Source: a virus
Reading direction: 5' to 3' (one strand)
IMG/VR virus record: IMGVR_UViG_3300027730_000044
Location: 1-47,647 of that record
DNA length: 47,647 nucleotides
The notes beneath the pieces are model-generated. The model made no database searches. It saw only the letters and a program-made list of their open reading frames with translations, and was not told the DNA's origin. The translations under genes were made by a program, and so were the position numbers. This document shows, piece by piece, positions 1 to 7,643 of this stretch. How positions within the stretch are numbered: position 1 is the stretch's first letter; each line of letters starts with the position of its first letter.

Positions 1-174
1 CTTTTTAAAGGTTTTATCAATACCATTTAGTGCTTCATTTATAAGACCAGAGGCAAATATTCTATTATATTGTTCCTTGGTTACCTTTAATGTAGGTTTT
101 TTATTAGTAGATTCTTTAATAGTACCTATACCTAATAATCTAGCTTGCTTATTGGTGATTATTATTTTTTTCAT
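1..174 (-). CDS. Partial small phage protein (C-terminus beyond window)
   Basis: Open reading frame starting at the ATG complement of 172-174 and running off the left window edge; 58 codons are visible. It begins MKKIIITNKQARLL and is lysine- and isoleucine-rich with no recognisable domain. The start lies two bases after the stop codon of the next gene upstream (177-419), so the two are probably co-transcribed from the late-type motif near 439-448. Short proteins with this kind of basic N-terminus are common in tailed phages, but I do not recognise a function. Confidence 0.6.
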   Translation of the reverse strand, partial: MKKIIITNKQARLLGIGTIKESTNKKPTLKVTKEQYNRIFASGLINEALNGIDKTFKK

Positions 175-176
175 AT

Positions 177-419
177 TTAACTATTTTTATTACTTAAACC
201 ACTCTTCCAAACAGCTCTTTTAATCCAAAGTTGTTTGTAAAGTTGTGTTAGTACGTTACTTGTTATGTCAACTACTTTATCTTCAAGGTCTTTATCATTC
301 TTAAGTTTATCTTTAATGATTTTTTCAATCTTTAATTTGAACTCATTACTATTAACATAAACTTTCAATTCTTTAGATATGTCAGCCTTGGTTAAATCTT
401 CATTTATACGTTCTTTCAT
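177..419 (-). CDS. Small charged protein, unknown function
   Basis: 80 residues, strongly charged (Lys/Asp/Glu) and predicted mostly helical, beginning MKERINEDLTKADISKEL. No membrane segment, signal peptide or known motif is visible. It is the first gene after the terminator at 460-488 and has a late-promoter-like TATATTTATA motif (coding strand, 439-448) about 20 bases before the ATG, so it starts a new transcription unit that includes the truncated gene at the window edge. Late timing is an inference from the motif. I do not recognise a family. Confidence 0.7.
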   Translation of the reverse strand: MKERINEDLTKADISKELKVYVNSNEFKLKIEKIIKDKLKNDKDLEDKVVDITSNVLTQLYKQLWIKRAVWKSGLSNKNS

Positions 420-438
420 TATAAGAATATTTGTTCTA

Positions 439-448
439 TATAAATATA
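439..448 (-). promoter_or_regulatory. Late-promoter-like motif (ATATTTATA class)
   Basis: Coding strand reads TATATTTATA about 20 bases before the ATG at 419 and just after a terminator. It matches the core of the motif seen before gp6, gp25 and other virion genes in this window. Confidence 0.45.
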
Positions 449-459
449 AGTATAATAAG

Positions 460-488
460 AAAAAAAGCCCACTAGTGGGCTTTTTTTT
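460..488 (-). terminator. Rho-independent terminator
   Basis: Perfect 14-base palindrome GCCCACTAGTGGGC (467-480) flanked by seven A on one side and eight T on the other, so it can terminate on either strand. On the minus strand it lies 22 bases after the stop of the spanin-like gene (510-980) and gives a U-tract. Confidence 0.85.
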
Positions 489-509
489 ATCTTATATTAT
501 ATACCTATA

Positions 510-980
510 CTAACGAGTTGTTAATGTTAAGGCTAAAACAATAGATGGTAACACTACAGAGCCAACAAAGCCTATTATTTTAAGGGTTTTTTGCTTTCTA
601 ACCTCTCTTTTTAATCGCTTAATTGTTTCTTCATATATCTTTATTTCAGAACCCTTATTTTCAAGCAATAATCTTAAATTATCAGCTAAGTTTTCTTGGT
701 TGGCCGATTTATGTTGAAGAATCTTTATTTCTTCAAGCTGTAGTTCAATGGTATGACTCTTTAGTGAATCACTAATAACGTAGTTATTTATTATGCTATC
801 AGCAATATCTTTTTCTAAAATTGCAATTAAGATAATCTTAGCATCAGCTAAGCTCATCTCAATTGTTGTATCACCATTATTTACGTGTGTCTGTACTCTT
901 GGTGTTGTTTTCGAGATATTTTGTGATACCATCGGCAACGCCATTAGCAGACAACCTATTAACATTATTAGGTATCTCAT
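510..980 (-). CDS. Spanin-like envelope protein (N-terminal export signal, coiled coil, C-terminal TM)
   Basis: 156 residues. Residues 1-20 form a hydrophobic export signal (MRYLIMLIGCLLMALPMVSQ), with a lipobox-like LIGC very early at Cys10. Residues 65-130 are a charged, heptad-like helical region, and residues 132-153 form a hydrophobic C-terminal membrane segment. An N-terminal export or lipid signal plus a C-terminal transmembrane helix joined by a periplasmic helix is the topology of unimolecular spanins, which fuse inner and outer membranes in the last step of lysis. The 5' 104 bases overlap the 3' end of gene 877-1269 in another frame, as in Rz/Rz1 pairs. Function is inferred from topology and context only; the hydrophobic stretch after Cys10 argues against a classical lipoprotein. 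Confidence 0.6.
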   Translation of the reverse strand: MRYLIMLIGCLLMALPMVSQNISKTTPRVQTHVNNGDTTIEMSLADAKIILIAILEKDIADSIINNYVISDSLKSHTIELQLEEIKILQHKSANQENLADNLRLLLENKGSEIKIYEETIKRLKREVRKQKTLKIIGFVGSVVLPSIVLALTLTTR

Positions 981-1269
981 TTTTTCTATTTTTTAGGCTA
1001 TCTAATTTTGATTGAATCAAAGCTATTTCAATCATTGTTATTTCTATTTCCTTTTGAATAACAACCAATTTAGTATCTAGTATCTTATTGACTAGAATTA
1101 AGCTATCATTCTTTTTGGTAATTAATATATTTTGCGCTTCTAGGGCTTTAATTTCAGATTTTTTATAATCTATATTACTACGCTGACCGAAAAAGAAGCT
1201 AATTATTAAACCAATAGACAAGACTGCTATAAAGACAAGTTTTATGTCAATTTTTTTAATGTCTATCAT
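877..1269 (-). CDS. Spanin-like inner-membrane protein (N-terminal TM plus coiled coil)
   Basis: 130 residues. A short basic N-terminus is followed by one transmembrane segment at about residues 11-27 (LVFIAVLSIGLIISFFF), then a long charged helical region (residues 35-95) with heptad-like spacing. This is the architecture of i-spanin (Rz-type) subunits, anchored in the inner membrane with a periplasmic coiled coil. The gene overlaps the next one downstream (510-980) by 104 bases in a different frame, an arrangement well known for two-component spanins. Spanins are hard to recognise by sequence, so a different membrane-anchored role is possible. Confidence 0.6.
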   Translation of the reverse strand: MIDIKKIDIKLVFIAVLSIGLIISFFFGQRSNIDYKKSEIKALEAQNILITKKNDSLILVNKILDTKLVVIQKEIEITMIEIALIQSKLDSLKNRKNEIPNNVNRLSANGVADGITKYLENNTKSTDTRK

Positions 1270-1277
1270 CTTTTATA

Positions 1278-1703
1278 TTAATTAAATTCTGTTGTTATTT
1301 TTTTTGCCCATTCGTCTTTCCAATTTTTAAAATAACCCTGCAATTTTCTAAGTATTTCGTTATTCGTATCATTTAAACCAATTGAATCGGTATCTATTTG
1401 TACTTCATCCTCACGTAGCACCATTCGATATTTAACACGACCATTTAGTAGCGTACCCTCAATGATAACATTATTATCAACTGGGTATATCTTAAAGTTT
1501 GTTATTTGAACGCTTGGGTCTATCATCTCAGATAATTTTTTATATTCATCATTAAATATAGAATTACCTTTTGTCGGTGAAATTGTATCATTATCGTTAG
1601 ATGTTGTTTGGTCAACGGCTTCCGTTAAGACTTTCTTGTAACCACCTCGAATCATTAGCATCATCTTCTTGGTCATGTCAAATTCATTAATCTGTTCTTT
1701 CAT
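1278..1703 (-). CDS. Hypothetical protein
   Basis: 141 residues with no recognised domain. The N-terminus (MKEQINEFDMTKKMMLMIRGG) is amphipathic and helix-like; the middle looks beta-rich (FKIYPVDNNVIIEGTLLNGRVKYRMVL region); the C-terminus is a Trp/Lys-containing helix. No signal peptide or convincing membrane helix. The start overlaps the 3' end of the amidase-like gene by 17 bases, which suggests translational coupling, and the spanin-like pair follows nine bases downstream, so it sits inside a probable lysis/envelope operon. A role there is only a guess from position. Confidence 0.65.
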   Translation of the reverse strand: MKEQINEFDMTKKMMLMIRGGYKKVLTEAVDQTTSNDNDTISPTKGNSIFNDEYKKLSEMIDPSVQITNFKIYPVDNNVIIEGTLLNGRVKYRMVLREDEVQIDTDSIGLNDTNNEILRKLQGYFKNWKDEWAKKITTEFN

Positions 1704-2310
1704 CTTCTAGGTTTTTTTTAAATAACTCAAAATCCCACGTAGGGTTTAAATCAGTATAATATCGTTCAATGTTACTTCGGTATAACACACCAGTATAATC
1801 ATACACACCGTTAACCTTAGTATTATGCCCCATGGCTGTTTTAGGTATATCAAACCTATCACATAGTGTCACCACTAACTCACTAACGGCTTCAAATTGT
1901 TCCTGAGTATATTGAGGCCAATAATTATAACCTCTCCACGTTTTATCAATAACATTGTTCGATTGACTATAAATATCACCTAACCATGTAATAAGTTCAT
2001 TCTCATTTGAATTATTTTTAATAAGATAACTATCATTTTCTACAACTATTATAATGTTACCATTATTAAAATTTTTATCTTTAAAAAACTCACTAGTGTA
2101 TTTAGGGTTAAAGTGCATATATATCAAACCACTTGTTGTAACGGTAAATGACGCAGTTTTTGTGTATCTACCATTGTATCTACTTAACCAACCAATAACA
2201 TGACGCATATCATTATTATTACTATTTGTTAATATAATACGTTTTTTATCATGTTCGATTGGAATATAATTAGACGTTGGTAACGGATAGGTTTTATCAT
2301 CAATTATCAT
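1687..2310 (-). CDS. Amidase_2/PGRP-like protein, probably lacking a full zinc site
   Basis: 207 residues resembling the N-acetylmuramoyl-L-alanine amidase (T7 lysozyme/AmpD) fold. The C-terminal half fits well: YTQEQFEAVSELVVTLC, then GH at His162 and TDLNPTWDF with Asp187 in the position of the AmpD-type zinc-binding Asp before Pro and Phe. The N-terminal half carries IILTNS (residues 25-30) where active enzymes have I-V-L-H-H-T, so the first zinc-ligand histidine appears replaced. It overlaps gene 2307-3416 by four bases and gene 1278-1703 by 17. It may be a degenerate endolysin, a peptidoglycan-binding derivative, or an enzyme with a rearranged metal site. Family assignment is by eye from the motif pattern. 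Confidence 0.6.
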   Translation of the reverse strand: MIIDDKTYPLPTSNYIPIEHDKKRIILTNSNNNDMRHVIGWLSRYNGRYTKTASFTVTTSGLIYMHFNPKYTSEFFKDKNFNNGNIIIVVENDSYLIKNNSNENELITWLGDIYSQSNNVIDKTWRGYNYWPQYTQEQFEAVSELVVTLCDRFDIPKTAMGHNTKVNGVYDYTGVLYRSNIERYYTDLNPTWDFELFKKNLEDERTD

Positions 2311-3416
2311 GAATTTCGTTTAAATATTACCTTATCAGTGTTACCATTCTTGACTATCTTATTAGAACCTATACGCTCAATTGAGCTTGACTTAGGGTTT
2401 GGAACATTCACTGAAAACCCTCTATCATTAACACCTCTAATATCGTCTAAGGTTACTTTACCAGTCGGTATAACTGGATTTCTTTGTTTTAACGATGTTT
2501 CTGGGGCTTCTGTTGGTGTTTCTGTTACTATAGGTATGGTAACGGCTTTTGTTAGTGTTTCTAGCGCTAGAGGCTCTGTAATGGGTTCTTTAGGTTTTAC
2601 GACCAATACTGGTTGTTCGTATTTTTTGCTTTCAACCTCAAAAATTCTATTGGTTATTAATATCAACGCTATTGCAAATGGGTCAAAAACAAATATTAAT
2701 AATAATATTAGTATATTAACAACCTTATCTATTGGTTGGTTGGTTAAATTTGAGATATATTTTAATGGCCCGATTTCACCAGCAACATCACTATTAGTAT
2801 TTAAGGTTAATATTTGTATGTTATAATTACCAATAGAGTCAGATAATGCAGCGTTTTTAATATTTATTGCATCTGTCTCAGCTGATAATTTATCAATCTC
2901 AGTATTAGCAATCATAATATCATTTCTAGCTCTAGACTTAGATGTATTGGTGGTCGATTCATCTAAACGCTTTTCTTGTGTCGCCCTAAGTTCTATTAAT
3001 TGGTCAATGCGTCTATTTTTATTGGTTATAATTTTTTCATTATCGGTAATTGTTTTTTCAAATAATATTTTCTTATTATCTAATACACCAATCTCACCTT
3101 CATGTATTTCAACCTTATTGGCTGTTTTTTGGTAAGCATTTGATAGGAAGCCGTAAATACCAGCTGACGTTATTACCATCATTACTATAACAGCAACCGT
3201 TGCATACGCTTTCAACACTCCTTTTAGGTCACCCCAATATCTATGTAATGCTGTTGTCGCAGCAATCTTACTAATTTCTAAAACACTAGCCATTATAATA
3301 ACAGCAGTACCAGCACCAGCAAATAACTGGCTTAAACCAAAAACTGAAAAATATCCAGCACAACCAGCAACCGCTAGGGCTAATATTAACATTAAATACC
3401 CAAATTTATATTTCAT
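2307..3416 (-). CDS. Multi-pass membrane protein with central coiled coil
   Basis: 369 residues. Three hydrophobic segments at the N-terminus (about residues 6-25, 31-48 and 70-92), a soluble charged coiled-coil-like region (95-195), and a fourth strong membrane segment at about 229-255 that contains FVFDPFAIALILI. The C-terminal 110 residues are Pro/Thr/Val-rich and look disordered. An LAVAGC lipobox-like string occurs in the first segment but is embedded in a multi-pass region, so lipidation is unlikely. The gene has its own late-type motif at 3433-3443 and follows the terminator of the sigma-factor gene. Its position before an amidase-like protein and spanin-like proteins suggests a lysis or envelope role, but it is far larger than usual holins. 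Not assigned to a family. Confidence 0.65.
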   Translation of the reverse strand: MKYKFGYLMLILALAVAGCAGYFSVFGLSQLFAGAGTAVIIMASVLEISKIAATTALHRYWGDLKGVLKAYATVAVIVMMVITSAGIYGFLSNAYQKTANKVEIHEGEIGVLDNKKILFEKTITDNEKIITNKNRRIDQLIELRATQEKRLDESTTNTSKSRARNDIMIANTEIDKLSAETDAINIKNAALSDSIGNYNIQILTLNTNSDVAGEIGPLKYISNLTNQPIDKVVNILILLLIFVFDPFAIALILITNRIFEVESKKYEQPVLVVKPKEPITEPLALETLTKAVTIPIVTETPTEAPETSLKQRNPVIPTGKVTLDDIRGVNDRGFSVNVPNPKSSSIERIGSNKIVKNGNTDKVIFKRNS

Positions 3417-3432
3417 ATATTATTCTTTATGC

Positions 3433-3443
3433 ATTATAAATAT
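3433..3443 (-). promoter_or_regulatory. Late-promoter-like motif ATATTTATAAT
   Basis: Coding strand ATATTTATAAT, 17 bases before the ATG at 3416 and directly after the terminator at 3451-3476. Exact copy of the motif found before 11386, 18625, 40625 and 45544. Confidence 0.5.
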
Positions 3444-3450
3444 CTAAAAC

Positions 3451-3476
3451 TAAAAAAGGATGCTAAACTGCATCCT
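3451..3476 (-). terminator. Rho-independent terminator after the sigma-factor gene
   Basis: Inverted repeat AGGATGC / GCATCCT (3457-3463 and 3470-3476) with a six-base loop. On the minus strand it is followed by a T-tract (the A-run at 3452-3457). It lies nine bases after the stop of the sigma-factor gene. Confidence 0.85.
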
Positions 3477-3484
3477 AATTTAAT

Positions 3485-4315
3485 TTATTCGTTTATTAGA
3501 TTGTATAGGTCGTGACTATTAAAACGTAATTTCATTAAGGCTTTATTTTTTACTTGTCGAATGCGTTCTTTGGTTAGGCCGTATCGTTCACCAATGGCTT
3601 CAAGTGTCATAGTCTCGCATTCGGTGTTTAAACCAAAATACGATTCGATAATCTCTCTTTCCCTCTCATCTAATAATGATAAAACATTATCTAATCCAGC
3701 TTTAATTCTGTCATCAACTACCAATTTATCCTCATCGTCAACCTCACTAACTAATAGTTCAATAAATTCAGTACCATCTTCACCAAGAACATCATTTAAT
3801 GACGAGTGTCTTGGATAATTAATTATTGAGACAGGTATGTTATTTCTATCCAATATATCACCATATACTGGTTCCCTTTCATTTAGGGCCTCAAACTTTA
3901 AAATTTCTTTATTTTGTGCTGATATTTTATTAATAATATTAGCTGGCAACCTAACAACCCTAGCATTTTCATTTAGACTTTGTAGTATTGATTGTTTAAT
4001 CCACCATACGGCATATGATATAAATCTAAAGCCTTTCTTATGGTCAAATCTAGTGGCAGCTTTTATTAAGCCATAATTACCCTCGTTGATTAAATCCGAT
4101 AAGGGTAACCCCTGACCCTGATACTCTTTAGCTATTGAAACTACAAACTTTAGATTTGCATTTACTAAGGTATCAATTGCTTTTTGGTCCCCTTTTACTA
4201 TTCTCTTAGCTAAGCTAAGCTCTTCTTTTTGTGTTAGAATAACTGATTTTCTAACATCTTTAAAATATATTGCAATGCTATCCTCAGCATCAAAACTTAC
4301 AAATCTTTTACTCAT
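3485..4315 (-). CDS. RpoD-like sigma-70 family sigma factor
   Basis: 276 residues, close to full length for the short primary sigma factors of Bacteroidetes, which lack the long region 1.1. Region 1.2 is at about residues 13-40. Region 2 is at about 50-120 (NLKFVVSIAKEYQGQG, DLINEGNYGLIKAATRFD, FRFISYAVWWIKQSI). A region 3-like segment follows, and region 4 is at about 212-268 with the helix-turn-helix TLEAIGERYGLTKERIRQVK. It should bind host core RNA polymerase and direct it to phage promoters. Unlike T4 gp55 it has a recognisable region 4, so it could recognise both promoter elements. It follows the UVR-motif gene and ends at a strong terminator. Family assignment is firm; promoter targets are inferred. 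Confidence 0.95.
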   Translation of the reverse strand: MSKRFVSFDAEDSIAIYFKDVRKSVILTQKEELSLAKRIVKGDQKAIDTLVNANLKFVVSIAKEYQGQGLPLSDLINEGNYGLIKAATRFDHKKGFRFISYAVWWIKQSILQSLNENARVVRLPANIINKISAQNKEILKFEALNEREPVYGDILDRNNIPVSIINYPRHSSLNDVLGEDGTEFIELLVSEVDDEDKLVVDDRIKAGLDNVLSLLDEREREIIESYFGLNTECETMTLEAIGERYGLTKERIRQVKNKALMKLRFNSHDLYNLINE

Positions 4316-4398
4316 TGTACTATCGCACTTTCATCTTTATTTTTGTTATTGTAGTTATTAAATATAAGCATTTTTTTTTAAAAGTCAAGCTTTTTAGC

Positions 4399-4863
4399 TT
4401 ATTTTCTTTGTTTTATTAGGTCTCTTAACTCAGCCGCCTTCATGTAATCTTCACGAACTAAAGCCTCATTTAGTTGGTCGTCTAAGCTTACCTTAATCTC
4501 AGTCCTTTGATAAGAATCTTTTTTCGATGATGTATCAACATCATGAATCAATTTATTCGTCATAGACTCAATATCTACCTTATTTAGAAACCCAAACAGA
4601 CCATCTGTTATTTCATCCTTTATAAAGCCAAATGCTGAAGTTTTAGAATCTAATTCAAAGATTAGAAAATTACGTTTGTTATCTGTGAAAAAATGCCTTA
4701 ACTCCACTGGTGTCATCACTGACACGAAGGTTGCAATCATTAACCCACCATGCATAACGGTATTGGGCTTAATTTCACTAATTGATTCTATTTCAACAAC
4801 ACCACCAGTTGTATTGCCTATCATTACAATACAGTAGTTCCTAAATTTACTATTATTAGTCAT
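4399..4863 (-). CDS. Small protein with C-terminal UVR motif
   Basis: 154 residues. The first 115 show no known domain and look alpha/beta. The C-terminus from about residue 126 (SLDDQLNEALVREDYMKAAE, then LRDLI) matches the UVR motif, a helical hairpin found in UvrB, UvrC, ClpC and McsA that mediates protein-protein contacts. Its partner is unknown; possibilities include host UvrABC or Clp components. The gene has a Bacteroidetes-type promoter (4884-4914) about 20 bases before the start and lies upstream of the sigma-factor gene, so it is probably expressed early. The motif is clear; any function is inference. Confidence 0.7.
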   Translation of the reverse strand: MTNNSKFRNYCIVMIGNTTGGVVEIESISEIKPNTVMHGGLMIATFVSVMTPVELRHFFTDNKRNFLIFELDSKTSAFGFIKDEITDGLFGFLNKVDIESMTNKLIHDVDTSSKKDSYQRTEIKVSLDDQLNEALVREDYMKAAELRDLIKQRK

Positions 4864-4883
4864 AGAGTTCCAATTTTATTTAT

Positions 4884-4914
4884 CAAAGGTACGATAATTT
4901 TATCGTATAACCAA
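4884..4914 (-). promoter_or_regulatory. Bacteroidetes-type promoter (TTG-N20-TACCTTTG)
   Basis: On the coding strand TACCTTTG (4891-4884) matches the -7 consensus TAnnTTTG, with TTG 20 bases upstream (4914-4912). It lies about 20 bases before the ATG at 4863. Confidence 0.65.
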
Positions 4915-4937
4915 GTCTTGTACGAATAATTTTATGC

Positions 4938-7289
4938 TTACGCTATCTTAAGAGTTGAGATGTTGTTATCTTTGGTTACAGTTATATTATTGGTCGACCA
5001 ATCTTTAACAAGGTCATTATGTGTTATCAAGAAAACAATATCATACATATCTTTTATCTTATCGAATAGCAATTTCATCTTATCAATGTTTTCAGCTGAT
5101 ATTCGACCCATTATTTCATCGAAGGTTATGAAGTTTGGCATGGGCAGCGTTGATAGCTTACCTAATACACTTCTTAACGCTAAGCTAGCTGCGGTTTTTT
5201 CGAAGCCACTAGCTGATTTTAATAATCTAGAAATATCATCCTTGACAATCAAAAACTGCACGTCATTCTTATCATCTATAAATATCTCAACATCGAAATC
5301 ACAAACATCCTCAAGCAATCTACTAATCTCTGAGTTAATGATTGGTAGTACTGAACGTAGAACCAATTTACTAACACCCTTCTTACCAACCAAGTCTATA
5401 TATATCTTAAATATACGCTCAATCTCTTCTTCTCGCTTAATTGTCTCAATTAACTTCTCTTTTGTTAAGATACTATCCCTATTGCTCTGTATATCATTAG
5501 ATACTCGCTCAAGCTTAGTTATTAACTCATCTTTGGTGCGCTCATGTACTATGATATCCGTCTTAACCCTAGACAATATGATATCAACTCGTTTATTGTG
5601 CTCAATAGCGTCTAAATTAAGGTTATATTTATTTAGGTCGGCCTTTTTTACGGTAACTTGGTTTCGTAAGCTACCTATTTCAACCTCTAAGCGGTCTTTA
5701 TCTAGTTCTAACCTATTTTTAATATCTATCCTTGACTTTATTTGGTTTAACTTTACCAATTCATCATTTAAATTAGATTGCTTTTCAATTAAACTATTCA
5801 ATTCATGTTCTAGTATTGAAATTTCAGATGAATGCTTATTGATATGTTCGGTATTATCTACATCATCAAGCTTTCTATTACATGATTGACATATACCACC
5901 AGCAATTAAACCCTTAACTACTGCCTCTAGGCGCTTGATGTTAGAAGATTTAACAGCCATATCACTAGTGCATAGCGTTAATTCCCTACTTAAATTGTAA
6001 TGTAGGTCCTCATCAAATACAATTGAAGCCATTTCAGTAATTTGAATCGCTAATTCTTCCATCTTTTTCTTTATGGAAAGTCCTTTTGTTGTTAATTCCT
6101 TAATATCTAATTCTATATTAGATGGGTTTAAGGTAGTTATTTGTACATCTACCTTTTCTTTACTATTAAATAACGAATCATTTTCCTCTTTTAATTTAAT
6201 CAAATCATTCTTGGTCTCATCTAATCTATGATTCAATGATTCCCTAAGCTCAATACCATTAGTAACTTTAGATTCATGGTCAACTATATCGTTGCTTAGT
6301 GTTATCGTATCAAATTCATTAGATTTTTTCTTCTTAGAAAATTCATTATATAATTTCCTAGCAGCAGCTTCCTTCAATTCCAGTATCTCTAACCCGATTA
6401 ACCTAGTAAGTACCTTACCAGATTCGGAATTTGTTAGACCTATTAGGTCATCTAGATTTTGTTCGTTTGCTAATACCAGCATCTCAAAATCAGCTTCGGT
6501 ACCAATAGTTTTTCTTAAGTTGGTTGTTGTTTTTTTAGCATCTTCGTCATTTAGCATCTCTTCACTGCCATCTGGTAATAACTTATAATAGTTCACGTTA
6601 TTAACAACGGTCCAACCACCACCCTTCTTAGCGGTACGTCTCATCTTACGCTCTATTATGGTTTCCTCATCTTCAATTTCAATCATACCCCTAACCGTCA
6701 ACTCATTCTTATTACTAAATGAATTGAAAATTTCCTCATTTTTATCGGTCTTGGTTGTCGTACCATGTAATAGAAACTTAATAGAATCAATTGTTAGGGT
6801 AGTTTTTCCACCCATATTGCTGGGCGTTGAATTGACCACTGTTAGGCCCCTTAGCTTGCTAAATGGTACATAATTTGACTCACCAAAAGATAAGAAATTA
6901 TCTATCATAAGCCATTTTATTGACCAATGATTATGTCTAGTTTGTGAAAGGTCAATATTTAATTCACCGTTAACCTTATCATCTAATGCTATGATTCGAT
7001 TAAAATCAACAGTCTTATTATCCCTAAGTAATACCTCTTTCATCAACGCACGTTGATACGTGGTATCCATTATATTCTCAATGTTGGCACCAGTTATTGA
7101 TATCTCCTCACCCTTATCAGTAAACTTGACTGGGTGATAATTAACACTAATGTTATTCTTATTTACACCATATTTGTTTGCAAAATATGTCCTAATCTTA
7201 TTCTTAGCATCCTTTGAATAGTTTTCTGGTCTATCACTCCAATCTACCTTAATCTTTCCAGTGCTGCTTATTGTACTCCAGTTATTCAT
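4938..7289 (-). CDS. SbcC/Rad50-like recombination endonuclease subunit (T4 gp46-like)
   Basis: 783 residues. Walker A is SNMGGKTT (about 157-164). Long coiled-coil arms flank a zinc-hook motif CQSC near residues 471-474. A variant ABC signature SGFEKTAASLALR lies near 695-707 (SGGEK is more usual), followed by Walker B/D-loop FITFDEIMG and the H-loop FLITHN. With the SbcD/Mre11-type subunit encoded at 7644-8459 it should form an ATP-dependent nuclease that resects DNA ends for recombination-dependent replication. T4 gp46 is shorter; here about 125 residues with no recognised domain precede the ABC part. The order nuclease, 116-residue protein, ATPase and the tight spacing indicate one operon. 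Confidence 0.93.
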   Translation of the reverse strand: MNNWSTISSTGKIKVDWSDRPENYSKDAKNKIRTYFANKYGVNKNNISVNYHPVKFTDKGEEISITGANIENIMDTTYQRALMKEVLLRDNKTVDFNRIIALDDKVNGELNIDLSQTRHNHWSIKWLMIDNFLSFGESNYVPFSKLRGLTVVNSTPSNMGGKTTLTIDSIKFLLHGTTTKTDKNEEIFNSFSNKNELTVRGMIEIEDEETIIERKMRRTAKKGGGWTVVNNVNYYKLLPDGSEEMLNDEDAKKTTTNLRKTIGTEADFEMLVLANEQNLDDLIGLTNSESGKVLTRLIGLEILELKEAAARKLYNEFSKKKKSNEFDTITLSNDIVDHESKVTNGIELRESLNHRLDETKNDLIKLKEENDSLFNSKEKVDVQITTLNPSNIELDIKELTTKGLSIKKKMEELAIQITEMASIVFDEDLHYNLSRELTLCTSDMAVKSSNIKRLEAVVKGLIAGGICQSCNRKLDDVDNTEHINKHSSEISILEHELNSLIEKQSNLNDELVKLNQIKSRIDIKNRLELDKDRLEVEIGSLRNQVTVKKADLNKYNLNLDAIEHNKRVDIILSRVKTDIIVHERTKDELITKLERVSNDIQSNRDSILTKEKLIETIKREEEIERIFKIYIDLVGKKGVSKLVLRSVLPIINSEISRLLEDVCDFDVEIFIDDKNDVQFLIVKDDISRLLKSASGFEKTAASLALRSVLGKLSTLPMPNFITFDEIMGRISAENIDKMKLLFDKIKDMYDIVFLITHNDLVKDWSTNNITVTKDNNISTLKIA

Positions 7290-7291
7290 AA

Positions 7292-7642
7292 TTAACCCTC
7301 TCCGTATATATCTTTTTTATTTTTTATTTTTTCTTCAGCCAATTCTTTCGTTAATCTAGCTACCTCAGATTCCAATGATATATTTAAATCATTGACCTTA
7401 TTTAAATCATTAGTTAACTTTTTCATTGAGGCATCGTCCGTAATGAAGACCTCTTTTTCAACTGGCACCTCAACGATTTTCTCAACAATCTTTTCTACCA
7501 CATTAGAATTTGGGGTAGCACCAAATTTTTCTATGGTAAAGCCTTGCTTCACTAATCTTAACATGAAATCATTAACGTTTAAGATATCATTGCTACGGCA
7601 ATATTCCCAAATCTCATCCTTTAATTCCTTTGGTATTTCCAT
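7292..7642 (-). CDS. Small coiled-coil protein between the gp47- and gp46-like genes
   Basis: 116 residues, inserted between the two subunits of the Mre11-Rad50-type complex with a one-base gap upstream and a two-base gap downstream. The N-terminus (residues 1-40) looks like a short helical domain (ELKDEIWEYCRSNDILNVND). A repetitive segment of V-E-K-I-V-E units lies around residues 48-65, and the C-terminal 45 residues form a charged coiled coil. No catalytic motif is visible. Conserved placement inside a two-subunit nuclease operon suggests an accessory or regulatory subunit, which is an inference. No gene name is assigned. Confidence 0.75.
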   Translation of the reverse strand: MEIPKELKDEIWEYCRSNDILNVNDFMLRLVKQGFTIEKFGATPNSNVVEKIVEKIVEVPVEKEVFITDDASMKKLTNDLNKVNDLNISLESEVARLTKELAEEKIKNKKDIYGEG

Positions 7643-7643
7643 A

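Noticed and set aside
510-980. LIGC lipobox making the spanin-like protein a definite lipoprotein
   Set aside because: Cys10 is too close to the N-terminus and is followed by more hydrophobic residues, so cleavage there is doubtful.
3485-4315. Sigma gene as a T4 gp55 homologue
   Set aside because: It has full regions 2 to 4 and clear RpoD motifs, so it belongs to the primary sigma type rather than the reduced gp55 type.
4385-4400. Short AAGCT/AGCTT hairpin after the UVR-protein gene as a terminator
   Set aside because: The stem is only five A/T-rich pairs and no T-tract follows directly on the minus strand.
4960-5889. Plus-strand open frame of 309 codons
   Set aside because: It lies antisense to the gp46-like gene in a region of clear coiled-coil and ATPase coding sequence; its Ser/Leu-rich product is a mirror artefact.
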